From positions 2,232,001-2,296,000 of the forward strand of contig CM022377.1 of assembly GCA_011800155.1 (NCBI GenBank): a DNA stretch of 64,000 nucleotides. The letters run 5' to 3'. Origin of the DNA: Flammulina velutipes. Its lineage: Eukaryota; Basidiomycota; Agaricomycetes; Agaricales; Physalacriaceae. This document shows positions 43,430-53,429 of this stretch, in pieces; the first letter of the stretch is position 1; each line of letters starts with the position of its first letter. Below the pieces are notes generated by a model. The model searched no databases. It saw only the letters and a list, made by a program, of their open reading frames with translations, and was not told the origin of the DNA. The position numbers and the translations under genes were made by a program.

Positions 43430-46400
43430 CTACTTGGAGACAGAATCCAAGTCCAACGCGTCCACACAAGCACAGAAGTCGGTGAACGCGCTCTGCCATC
43501 CCTCCAATTCGTGACCCGAAGCGCCCCAATGAAACAAACCGAGAAGGAATACGATAAGGCCAGAACGACCACCACAACGTAAAACGCGAAGTGCTTTGCC
43601 GTCGTACTCGGGCGGAGGCAAGGTGGCTTTATCCTCCCGACGACGTGTGACTGGTTGAACACTGTTCCACCACTTCAACCACTGAGTCTTGAAGTGGCAG
43701 GCGTCCTTGGGTGTCAAAGTGACGGGATTCTCAAAGTCGCAGCCGTCCTTCATCCAGCGAAGGAGCTTTGGCGGACATTCGGCACTCGCAGGAAGCTTGC
43801 GCTAGTACGACGGCAGATAATTAGAAATGCCTATTTTGGTAGAGATCTACATACCTTGTGTGCGGGGTCTTCGATGGCAATTTTCCCCAACAGAAGGCGG
43901 AACTTGGTGCTGAGGATGTGATCCCATTCGTCCGCACTTTCACCCATCTTCACCCAACGCATGCGATCCAGCCAACTTACAATACACTTCTCGAGAAGGT
44001 CTGCAGTTGCACTGAGGGGGGGAACGACAGTGCGACGAGACATTCGTCGAAGAGGATCCGAAGTGGACGACTCTTCTGTCGACGTGACGGGAGCCTTTTG
44101 AATGTTATCTTTGGTTCTTTTCTTCGGTGGGGGGCCAGTGTGGCTCGGGAGTTTTCGTTTGCCTTTGCGAGACTGCGTTTTGGCTTTGTTCGGAGAGTTC
44201 GGGAGGTGAGAAGCTGCCGTAGGGGAAAGCGGGGGTGGAACGACCGGAAGGGCAACCTGGCCAAGAGCTGGACTGGGACTAGAAAGTGGCCCCGTCGCTG
44301 GCGTTGGCGGAGGTGAAGACATCGTATGAGCTGGAAGAGAAGGAGTGGGAACAGGACCGTCGGGTAACCCCGCGAACCATGCTGGGTCCATGCCAAGCAT
44401 CTGGGCGCATTGCTCGTAAAAAGCAGAGGCGGGAAGGGGGGCAGAAGAGGGGGCAGGAGCTAAGGGAGGAGCAGGAGGAGAAGGAAGAAGGGCCTTCAAA
44501 TGATCGAAGGCGGTTTGCATGTTGGTAGACGTATGCGGTAACTGGTGCTTGTCGAGAAGTTCGCAGACAGAAAGCATCGAGATTGTAGGTGATATTACCT
44601 GTGCTGGTCCTTGTTCTAGCCGTGTGGTTGGGGGTGCATCTGAGGGTAGGAGATACCTAGAAGGGTTTGTCGATTCCGGCTCGTCCCGTGACATCGACAT
44701 GTCCTGCGAATTATTCGTCCAGCTAGACCCGAAGCCGTAGTCGAGGGAACCAGATTCTAATCCAGAAAAATCTAGTTCGAAGAAATCATCCTGTGCCGAC
44801 AATTCGGGGGAGGAAGAGGGTATGAAAAGGTTAGAAGGGCGAAAAGTGTCGACGGGCGCAATGGGAACATCGAAGGGTGGTGCGAATGGAGCAGTGCCAC
44901 CTAGCGTCGCGGTGGAAGTGGTCGGGTTGAAAGGGGCAGTGGCGACGGCGGGGGGTGGTACGAATGGAGCAGTGCCACCTAGCGTCGCGGTGGAAGTGGT
45001 CGGATTGAAAGGGGCAGTGGCGACGGCGGGGGGTGGTACGAATGGAGCAGTGCCACCTAGCGTTGCGGTGGAAGTGGTCGGATTGAAAGGGCCAGTGGCG
45101 ACGGCGGGGGGTGGTACGAATTGAGCAGTGCCACCTAGTGTAGCGGTGGAAGTGGTCGGATTAAAAGGTTCCTCGACAGCCGCTTCCGTGGTTTGGCTGC
45201 TGCTGCTGGCATGGCCGTCTGCTGTAGTGTCGGAGGAAGGGGCGTGGACGTTTCTCTTCCGGATGTCATCGGGGCCTGTAGGCTTCAAGATTAGGTGAAG
45301 GGACCAAAGTGCGATAGCTCACCGTAACAGGTGAATCCGAAAGCTCGGAAAGGGGAGCAGACCTTAGAGGCGAATTCCTCGTACGATTCCATGAAATTTT
45401 GACCACAAGGGTTGTTACGCCCGAAATACGATCTGTATAAGACGTCAAATTTTGAAAAGGACATGTTTAGTGACGCACATATCGGTGTGCATCGTTCCCT
45501 CTCCGCTGGGTCCTACGCACATGACAACATAGACATGATCGGTATGACGGACTATTGGTGCAAAGAAATTCGCTAGCATGCCGGGGCGCATCCTGAGATT
45601 TCTAGAGGAAAAGGTCAGTAGTCGCCCTGGAGAAGGAGTAAAAAAACAGACTCTGCTAGCTGCGCGGCGGTCAACTCCTGCTCTGGTTCCCCCTTCCCCA
45701 TTTTTCTGGCCAACGCCAAGTCCTTCTTCGCATTCTTCGCTCGTTCGCCGTAGGACTCACGTTCCAAGTCAGTCAGCTTCTGCCAGGCCGCATCGGTGGC
45801 TGCTTTGGTGACTTCGATGGCGGTAGGCGTCTTGTACTGCACGTCGCGCTGGTTGGCCTCCTTTTCCAGTAGTGCTAGAACGACCGTTTCGGCTTCTGGC
45901 AGGTCACCATGTGAATCGCTCATTGACTTTGTCATGTTCGCCACTGCCTCCGGCGTCGTTAAGCTAGCGACATCGACGTGGGCATCCTGAAGTGCGACGA
46001 TCAAGGCCTTGGTGCGTTCGGCCACGTTAAGGGGGATACGGTACTGCGAAGAGATATCTGTGTTGTAAGAATCTCGGGAGAATATCTGCTTCTGGGTGGG
46101 CGCGCGCGTTCTCACTTCCAGCTTGGTGGCTGCGACCAGAGTGCTCTTTGTATCGGTGGAGGGGCCCCGTTTGCGGTTGTTTTTGTCGTTGCTGAACCAG
46201 CTGCGAAGGCGCTGGAAAGCTAGTTCAGAATAATCGGGATGAAGGAACAAAGAAGCTGATGACTGACCTTTCTGATCATGTACATTGTGGACTTGGTCAC
46301 GTCCATGTTTAGGGGCAGATGATTTCCCGTAAGAGAGGGGCACAGGGAATCCCAATGTCCGCGTTTTTCCCTATTGAATTGGATGCAGAGTTTATCGGCG

Positions 46401-46696
46401 TGGAATCGCTTCAAAAATGCTGCTTCCATAGAGCGATTAAAAAGCTTCACTGCATCGTTGCTACGGACTTCTCCCTTCGCGATCCAGTAGTCGTCTACTC
46501 GCTGCGCCAGAAAATCGTACTGAACAGGGTTGGTCCAGCAGCGCCGATCCTTGGGTTTACCGTAGTCTGGATCGAGTGAGGGATCAGGCGCTGTGTGACT
46601 TGTGTCGTTGTCGGGTGTTGAGTCCGGACCGACCGGAGCGAGGATAGGCAGTGGAATCCCCATGGGGCTAGGTTCGGGTGCATTGGCTTCGGTCAT
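43430..46696 (-). CDS. Large modular kit protein (right copy)
   Basis: From MTEANAPEPSP (46,696) through exons 46,268-46,696 and about 45,660-46,219, then 45,490-45,600 and 45,310-45,440, then 43,850-45,290, then 43,430-43,800. The order follows the left paralog (6685-9621): a helical N-terminus (PVQYDFLAQRVDDYW), a charged helix (DAAWQKLTDLERESYGERAK), a short exon (RPGMLANFFAPIVRH), and the exon with NFMESYEEFASKV. A repeat-rich disordered region and a C-terminal W-rich domain (CHFKTQWLKWWNSVQP, FHWGASG) follow. The junction near 45,600 is unclear: a run of seven Ts there may hide a frameshift. Function unknown. Confidence 0.6.
44880..45175 (-). repeat. 84-bp coding tandem repeat
   Basis: About four copies of an 84-bp unit encode a 28-residue repeat (PFNPTTSTATLGG, then FVPPPAVAT) inside the large modular protein. 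Units are nearly identical, which indicates recent expansion. Confidence 0.9.
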
Positions 46697-46894
46697 GCTA
46701 AACACTGCTTTGAGAACGCCTAAAGAGGCGGAAGCAGAAAGGAGAACGTACCTTCACGAGAACGAGTGTATCGGATGGGAAGGTGAATTCGATTTTTACC
46801 TTTCAACTCTATTGGACGTTCAAGACTTCAAGACGCCGATGCGGATTATGCCGGGAAACTGTATAGCTAAGCCACACGTCGCAACGCCGCCTGG

Positions 46895-46990
46895 CCTCTC
46901 CATACATGAAGACTGGTCCCATACATGAAGGAAGAAGTCCCTCTCATACATGATGTTCTTCATGTATGGACCTACTCCATGCATGACTTG
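46895..46990. repeat. ATGYATG array upstream of modular gene
   Basis: Five CATACATGA/CATGTATG/CATGCATG motifs within 100 bp, in both orientations, about 200 bp upstream of the modular gene start and 60 bp upstream of the next plus-strand gene. Confidence 0.75.
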
Positions 46991-47051
46991 GGGATGTACT
47001 ATGTATTCCGAACGCTGTCGAGTTAATTCCAACAAAGGTTAACCTTTCACG

Positions 47052-47529
47052 ATGAACGCTGTGGGAAACAACCAGGAACACGAAGTCTTGCAGTTCGTGG
47101 CGCACCTAAAACATACGATCAAGGAGAGGACATGGCCCTTAAATAGCCCTGCAGGTTGGCAATAAGTTACCCTTCGAAAATCCCCTGATAGATCTAGCAG
47201 GTCCTACAATACCCGTCATCCTTGGCGCTATCTATTGCCTGAAACGCGCACATAAACGTATGATCAGAATACAAACCACAGACACTATTCGCCACAAAAT
47301 GGCTGCGTACGGATACTTCTCTCACTGGGTTGGGGTTCTGGGACGGGAGCTACAGAGGGGAAGAGCAATGTGGTCAGCCGTGTCCGCTGGAGGAGCGGAT
47401 GTGGTTTCACCGACGACAGGGCGGAGGGAGGCATGGAGGGCACTTGCCCCAGCACATATCGCGCTCATGGATGAGCTATTATTAGCTTTTACATCCGTAT
47501 TTGGTCCAACGGCTCTCTGGACCGATTAG
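47052..47529 (+). CDS. Hypothetical protein
   Basis: Two exons: 47,052 to about 47,152 (MNAVGNNQEHEVLQFVAHLK) and about 47,199-47,529, with a GTTGGC...CTAG intron of about 46 bp. The product is about 144 residues, helical, with IPVILGAIYCLKRAH and HWVGVLGRELQRGRAMW. The exon-1 segment (LQFVAHLKHTI) faintly resembles a cyclin fold start, but this is too weak to call. It is followed by an ATGTATG array and the small Cys-containing genes. Confidence 0.4.
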
Positions 47530-47716
47530 GTATTTATAAAAATAGCTCACGGTTCTGTGTCCGTGCCGATTGTTCTCTGAGATTCTACCGTTGACGACAG
47601 ACAGTGCGGAGGCTTAGGATCTCCTACTCTTGGAAGTGGCAAACTAGTTGCGAATGCGGCGCCAGTTAGCGTTAATATTACCCTTTAGACATTCTTTGAA
47701 AATTGATGTAGCCAGG

Positions 47717-47805
47717 TCTCTTCATGTATGGGGACGTCTTCATGTATGGGGACGTCTTCATGTATGGGGACGTCTTCATGCATGGGAACATCTTCACGTA
47801 CGGGA
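47717..47805. repeat. ATGTATG array upstream of small gene A
   Basis: Four tandem copies of an 18-bp unit, TTCATGTATGGGGACGTC, ending about 120 bp before small gene A. The array at 48,415-48,528 uses the reverse complement of the same unit. Confidence 0.88.
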
Positions 47806-47922
47806 TACGCCTCTGTATCTGGCTGATTAGGAAATGAATCGGAATTCATGGCTCGGGGTTCCTTGACCTTTCGAAATTTTTAGCCACCATCACATCGACC
47901 GTTCATGTGCGTTCAGCAACCA

Positions 47923-48362
47923 ATGGTATGTCTCTCCAATAACGATTAACTCTATTCTAAAGCCCATACGCTAGTCCACCCTGGATGATTTTACTGCGGG
48001 CAACGGACCACACTACGGTTTAGCACAAGGAATTCTTCGAGATGAGTGGCGCCTGATTCGAGAACGTGGAAAGCTTCTTGGGCGCCTCAGAGGAATCCGA
48101 CGATGTTGTGCTCAACGTCAAGACAGGGTGCTGGGGAATATTACAGCGGAGGGAAACAGGGATTGGATGAAACATAGTTAGTATTAACCCTCTGTATCTC
48201 GCTATTTCCGTTGACCGTCTTACAGAATGTGTTCGATGTGATCCTGCCGTTCATCGCGCTCAGGAGAGATGGTGTCTGTTCCAGGAGGGCCAAGAGCGGA
48301 GTATAGCCGACAGAAGGGCATTCAAAATTTGGAGAGACAATCTTGAGTTATCTCGAGCATAA
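47923..48362 (+). CDS. Small cysteine-containing protein A
   Basis: Exon 1 is the start codon only (47,923-47,925), followed at once by GTATGT...GCTAG (49 bp). Exon 2 is 47,975-48,176 and exon 3 is 48,226-48,362. The product is about 114 residues: MSTLDDFTAGNGPHYG, then a basic helix (LIRERGKLLGRLRGIRRCCAQRQDRVLGNITAEGN is in two parts), then KCVRCDPAVHRAQ. CC...CVRC could form a small zinc site. Gene B at 48,611-48,933 has the same exon plan and similar residues. The paired structure supports the model despite the unusual ATG|GT start. Confidence 0.55.
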
Positions 48363-48414
48363 TACTGTAGACAAACATATGGTTTCCTAACCATTACCCG
48401 ACGCATGTGTAGCT

Positions 48415-48528
48415 TACATGAAGACGTCCCATCCATGACGACATCCCATCCATGACGACATCCCATGCATGAAGACATCCCATGCATGAAGACATCCCAT
48501 GCATGAAGACATCTCATGCATGGAGTCT
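48415..48528. repeat. ATGCATG array upstream of small gene B
   Basis: About six tandem 18-bp units, CATGCATGAAGACATCCC, some with CATCCATGACGACATCCC. This is the reverse complement of the unit at 47,717-47,805, so gene A is flanked by inverted arrays. Confidence 0.88.
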
Positions 48529-48610
48529 TTTCTGTGCCATAAAAGCTCAGAGTTCCGTAGTCGTTTTGAAAATTTCCCATCATCGACCATTCTTTAGTAT
48601 CCAACAACCA

Positions 48611-48933
48611 ATGGTATGTCTTTTAACTAACGCTGTTACCTATCCTAAACCTCTTACGCTAGTGCAACTGCGACTATCAACCCCTGGCACTTAGAGTTTA
48701 TGTTCAAGCAATCCGATGTCGTTGTGCTCTTCGTCAAGACGCTTTGCAGGGGATCACGAGACCTGAGGGAAACACGGATTGGGTTGAACACAGTAAGTAT
48801 TAGTGCTCGATGTCTCACTATTCCCGTTAACCATGTTATAGGTTGTCCTATATGCAATGCTGCCGTTGTTGCCGCTCAGAATTACCGGTTCCGATTGCGA
48901 AGGCCAACCGAGGGGGATGTTGTGGCCCACTGA
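48611..48933 (+). CDS. Small cysteine-containing protein B
   Basis: The start codon (48,611-48,613) is again followed directly by an intron (GTATGT...GCTAG). Exon 2 is 48,663 to about 48,792 and exon 3 about 48,842-48,933. It reads MCNCDYQPLALRVYVQAIRC, then RCALRQDALQGIT, then WVEHSCPICNAAVVAAQNYR. It is a shortened paralog of gene A (CAQRQDRVLGNIT versus CALRQDALQGIT). Cys pairs (CNC, RCRC, CPIC) suggest a small metal-binding fold. About 87 residues. Function unknown. Confidence 0.55.
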
Positions 48934-50085
48934 TGTGGTTGACCCGAGGAAGCTCAAGCTGCTAAGCCGTTCTGATCCAAGTGTGATACTACAGACTGAT
49001 TGTACGGTTTCGTAATAAAAGAGTAAACCCGTTTGAACTTGAAGACGCCTGTGAGGCTTCCCGTTACGCTGTCATCCCTCTTCGTGAACGGAGGCCAGGT
49101 CGGCATGCCGACCAACCAGCCTTCAGGCTGGTGTTGGCCACGGCTCACAAAAGCTGAATCGCACATGACCTACTGTTCAGATTAGATTAAGCCACGTTTC
49201 GATTCCGTTGAATCCTAACAAGTGCCAAATATCGGTATCCCCTGGCCCGTCCATTTAGGGCTCTGTATCGTACTGATCGCACTCTGTATTCATCTTGGTG
49301 GCTCGTGGTGAAGGTATGTAGGTACAAGAGGCGATAGTATTTCATAGAAGCTCGTACGCGTGGTTCTATCCCCCACAGGTAGTATTTCACTCCCTAGTGA
49401 GTTTTTATTCTCGCTCCTTACCGCTGCTGAAGGCACCTACTAGTTATGTCTTCCCTCTACCTTCCTCGTCGCTTTCCTGCCCATATGACGACCCCTCGGT
49501 CTCCAACGGGGAAGGAAATATTAATATTGGCGACTCAGAACATCGCTGGGAAGTTCCGTGGAAACGATGCGTTTTGGGTCATGACGTGCGTCGTCCTTCA
49601 TTTATACGGGCTCATCTTACTTTAGGAAGGGCTTCCACCCCGGCGTGCAGAGCAGCGCCCTTCTCTCTCTCCCCCCTCCCACGTCACGATACGCGATAAA
49701 TTTATCGCGCAGACAGATGGAGTATTTGGGGCCTTGGGCCGTTCAATGGGCGAATTTGCCCAAATCAGAAGGGTGGGCGCACCTCGGCGGAATGGTCAAG
49801 GCTTTCAGCGCCCAACCGAAGTCCTTCGCCAAATCATGTATCCGTCTGGTGGTATTATCCCCAGTCAGTTTATTGTCCTCGTCTGTCTAACATACATCTG
49901 TAGGTAGTTTCTATAAATTTTGTGACTGGTTTGTATAACGAATGAATACGTCTTACGGTCAGAATATGAATGCACCTCGTTTCGTGGGCAGCCGCGACAT
50001 TCTTTCTGATTCACCTGCGCGAATGGAGGCTGGTGTTGGCTACGGCTCTCAATTTGGCTTGCGCCACAACAATCCTCGTTGACAC
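48934..50085. other. Intergenic, no confident gene
   Basis: About 1.15 kb with only short unrelated frames. A short block, GGCTGGTGTTGGC followed by ACGGCTC, occurs near 49,128 and again near 50,033, hinting at an old duplication. No RNA gene recognised. Confidence 0.4.
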
Positions 50086-50340
50086 ACCGCCATGTATGAC
50101 TTTTGTACGTGCTCATGCATGACTTTTGTACAGGCTCATGCATGACTTTTGTACAGGCTCATGCATGACTTTTGTACAGGCCTATCCATGACTTCTGTAC
50201 GTGTTCATCCATTACTTTTGTACAGGCTCATGCATGACTTCTGAACAGGCTCATGCATGACTTCTGAACAGGCTCATGCATGACATCTGTACAGGCTCAT
50301 GCATGACCTCTCCCGCACACCATGCATGGCTTCCTGCACG
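50086..50340. repeat. 23-bp ATGCATG tandem array
   Basis: About eleven copies of CATGCATGACTTTTGTACAGGCT with minor variants (CATCCATTAC, GACTTCTGAACAGG). This is the largest of the ATGCATG-type arrays. Confidence 0.92.
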
Positions 50341-50940
50341 AAGAGCGATATGATCAAACTAAGCTGACGGATGTATTCGTGCGCACCGATATACACACGG
50401 CCGCGAACACTGGGTAAGCGTTGACATAGGAATCTACGACATACAAATCTACGTTGATGGATTAGCTCAGAGGGCGTTGAACTCATAGAGCTGCTTCCCA
50501 TGGGTGCGCTAAAGAGAACGACGGGTGCGCTAAAGAGAATGACGGGAGATTAGAACGCCTCACCTCCTTACCCATGACTCTAACCTTACCGCCACACAAC
50601 AATCGTGGTCTACGATCTTGAGATATGACGGAAAGGAGAGGTACGATCAAACACTGTTCTGCTGGCTCTCGATCATCATCAGCAGGATCGATCTCGATAC
50701 GAACATAGCGCGCCTCATCCGAAAAGAGATGCGTTGCCGACAGCGTCTAGGACGTGAGGCGGGAGGCATACACTGTGGTCGCCGTGAAGGAGCGCCTTAG
50801 GATCCCCTGTGAATTAACAGTTAATCATGCATAGTGAGTCCCTGTTACTACAGTTAATCATGCATGCCTTGATGGGCTGATCTTACAGGATATCATGCAT
50901 GGCACCTGCGTTTGCAGGTGTTTGAATTAGTTCCTGACCG
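50341..50940. other. Intergenic with scattered ATCATGCATG motifs
   Basis: Contains three further ATCATGCATR sites between 50,826 and 50,903 separated by unrelated sequence. A short plus-strand frame at 50,618-50,800 has no motif. This is where similarity to P450 begins on the right. Confidence 0.4.
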
Positions 50941-51599
50941 ACGAATATGTCCCAGAAGTTCATCTGGATCTCTCAACAACGCAGCCATAAATATGCGTGC
51001 ATTCTTTGTCTCAAGAGACTGGAATGCGACGACCTTTTTCGGCGCCAAGATATCGAACATCAGCTTGCGATATTCGCGAAGCCGGGGACCGTAGGGCGTC
51101 AGAGGGACTGCTTTGTTATATCCCGCACTACATCGTACCGTCAGATCCAGCAAAGACCGTGAATAAGAGAACACGTACAGTTCTCCACCCATGACTAGCC
51201 GGGGTCTGTCAGAGTAAATTGCGCTCCGGCCGTCGAGAAGGTCGAGCAATGACTGAGCAGAGTTCAAGATTACCACTGGTTGGCCTACGGCGCTGAAGTA
51301 CACAACGTCACCTAGGTAGAAGTTAGAAAGGAATTTAGTGGCTGGTAAACGAACATACCATACTGTTTTGCCCATTCTGTGTATTTAATCCAGGGATGAG
51401 GAGAACTCATATCGAGTGCATTTCCGAACAAAGGGAGACCGCGCGGTCCGGGAGGTAATGTTCGGGACTTGAGCGTTGAGAGGATGTAGAATGCTGCCAA
51501 TATCAATGTTGTCGTCAAGAGAGCAAGCGACAATGGATCGAGGAAGCGACTGAAAGCAAGGGGGATATCATGTAGAGTGCTACGCATCGAACGATACAT
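50941..51599 (-). pseudogene. Cytochrome P450, N-terminal fragment
   Basis: The gene starts at 51,599 with a membrane anchor (LSLALLTTTLILAAFYILSTL is in the first 50 residues), then the Pro-rich hinge LPPGPRGLPLFGN. After a 46-bp intron comes GDVVYFSAVGQPVVILNS, then SDRPRLVMGGEL. Another intron leads to AGYNKAVPLTPYGPRLREYRKLM. The reading is open but stops after LLGHIRR near 50,945. The I-helix, K-helix ExxR and the heme-binding cysteine region are all missing. The style (PPGPRG, PYG.R.REYRK) is that of mushroom membrane-bound P450s. It looks cut at the edge of the repeat-rich island, so it cannot be functional. Confidence 0.85.
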
Positions 51600-52038
51600 G
51601 ATGGCAGGTTTGCTAAGGTATGATACTTATAGCTCCAGTGAAGGCCGCTGCACAAGACATGTGGGTTACCACGAGCGCTATAAACCTAAGAAATAACATA
51701 AGAAACGATGTTTGGGACAGAAATACAGGGTATATTATCACCAAGGATCCAAACACCAGCACGTAGAAGTCTTCAAGAGCCGTAGTTTCGATAGCAAGAG
51801 CAAAGCAGGGGCAGCGGCCCAAAAGAACAATGGAGGACTTCACTGACTCGTCGAAAAGCAGCTGGTCAGGTTTTTAGACTGCTACGTACAAATTTCACGA
51901 GCTGGTATTCTGGATACATCAAAAGCTGAGTACTGAGTACTGAGTAACACAGTGAGCGCTGACCGTCGTACGTCGAGAAGGTTTAGGGTTCGGCGACCGG
52001 ACCGGATGCCGATCTTCTGTCTTTCACCGTCATCGTGA
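51600..52038. other. Intergenic between P450 fragment and F-box-like gene
   Basis: Divergent promoter region. A minus-strand frame (51,613-51,843) encodes a hydrophobic stretch but has no further support. Confidence 0.35.
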
Positions 52039-53226
52039 ATGGCACTTGTTGACCTACCGCAAGAGTTGTTCGACCGTATTCTGGAATTTCTCGTCGACGA
52101 ATATCAAGCCCTCCCTCGTCTAGCAATTGTCTGTCGCGCATTTCGTGCGCCTTCCCAACGCAGGATTTTCCGCACTATCCGTATCATTTTTCCTAAGAAT
52201 CCTATCCAATGCCGTACGCGAATCACCAACATCGCCAGAATCATACTGGAGGCACCTCATCTAGCGAAATACACCAAAAACTTGATTCATATGGCACCCT
52301 TCGGCACTCCGTCCATTACACCGAACCCTCTGCTGCATTGCATACTCCCACATCTGTCCTCTTTGAAGCGCGTCAAGCTCATGCTCTCGAGCTCAGATGC
52401 TGTGACAAGACCGCTACTATTGGCGCTCGCGAAGCTTGACCTTGACTTCCTCGACCTCTCCCTCGGGTCCATGTACCCCGATGTTCTCGTCGATCTACTT
52501 CCCGGGAACATGAAGCAGCTTCGTCTAGCGGCGTCGCCGACTGTGTGTATTGGGAAGGCATTGCTGCCTCACCCGGCTTTCCTTCTCCTAGAGGAATTAC
52601 ACGTGGTTTTGCGCACGACGTCCTTAGCTACCATGTTGCCTCTCGGACGATCCTTTCCCCGCCTATCCCGCTTAATTGTTGAATTGGCAAGGGAAGAGGA
52701 TACACGTCAGACGATGCTGATGCTTGGGAGGAAGGGCTCTTTACCGCAGAGCTTGGATGTGTTCAAGATTGTCCTTCGCGGTGGTAAGTCGTCCTTTACT
52801 CGTCTGTCATTATGGCGAATTCTGATATAAAACCTCACAGATACAAAGATCAAATTCGACATTCCCGCGCTGAACCTACACGGTCTCGACGTGGCGCATC
52901 TGATTCTGCAGGTGGATCACTGTTTTTGGAGCGATGCGTCCGACATTTATGCTGAGATTACCCAATGGTGGGCTCAAAGCTTGGACATGTCGGCATCGGT
53001 CGTGGTCAAGAGACTGACACTCGACTTTCCGGAGGCATGGGATGATATCATCGATGCAGATCTGGGTAAAGCATTTCAACGTCTGGATGAGGTATTGTCG
53101 GAGATGCCGATGGACATGTTTTCGATGGAGAAGCTAACACATGTCGGACAGGTGCGAGAGATAAGGAAGTGCTTCCCTCGGATGGTGGAGAACGGCAAGT
53201 TGCGTACTTATTGCAATGATATCTGA
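52039..53226 (+). CDS. F-box-like protein
   Basis: Two exons, 52,039-52,783 and 52,841-53,226, joined in phase over a 57-bp intron; about 376 residues. The N-terminus MALVDLPQELFDRILEFLVD, then LPRLAIVCRAF and QRRIFRTIRI, is a typical F-box pattern (LP.E....I...L......L......CR.F). The remainder shows leucine-rich segments (LPHLSSLKRVKLML, LDLDFLDLSLGS) common in mushroom F-box/LRR-like proteins. Such proteins recruit substrates to SCF ubiquitin ligases. This family is greatly expanded in Agaricomycetes, so substrate and role cannot be inferred. The gene appears intact. Confidence 0.8.
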
Positions 53227-53429
53227 ATGATGCATACATCACTGGCACATCATCCGATTTTGACTAATGGACATGCATATGCGGCGCAGAAGACATGTCG
53301 GGGTGCCTTAGGATCCGAGAGGTGGCTGCCCGGAGAACGATTACTCAACAAATTTGCGTCTCATATTCCACAGTCACGCAATTGCCACTGAGAAAGCTGG
53401 CAGTTCGAATGTGTTAAATATTACAATGC

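Noticed and set aside
50086..50340. Possible CRISPR-like array
   Set aside because: Units are contiguous 23-bp repeats without unique spacers, and the genome is eukaryotic.
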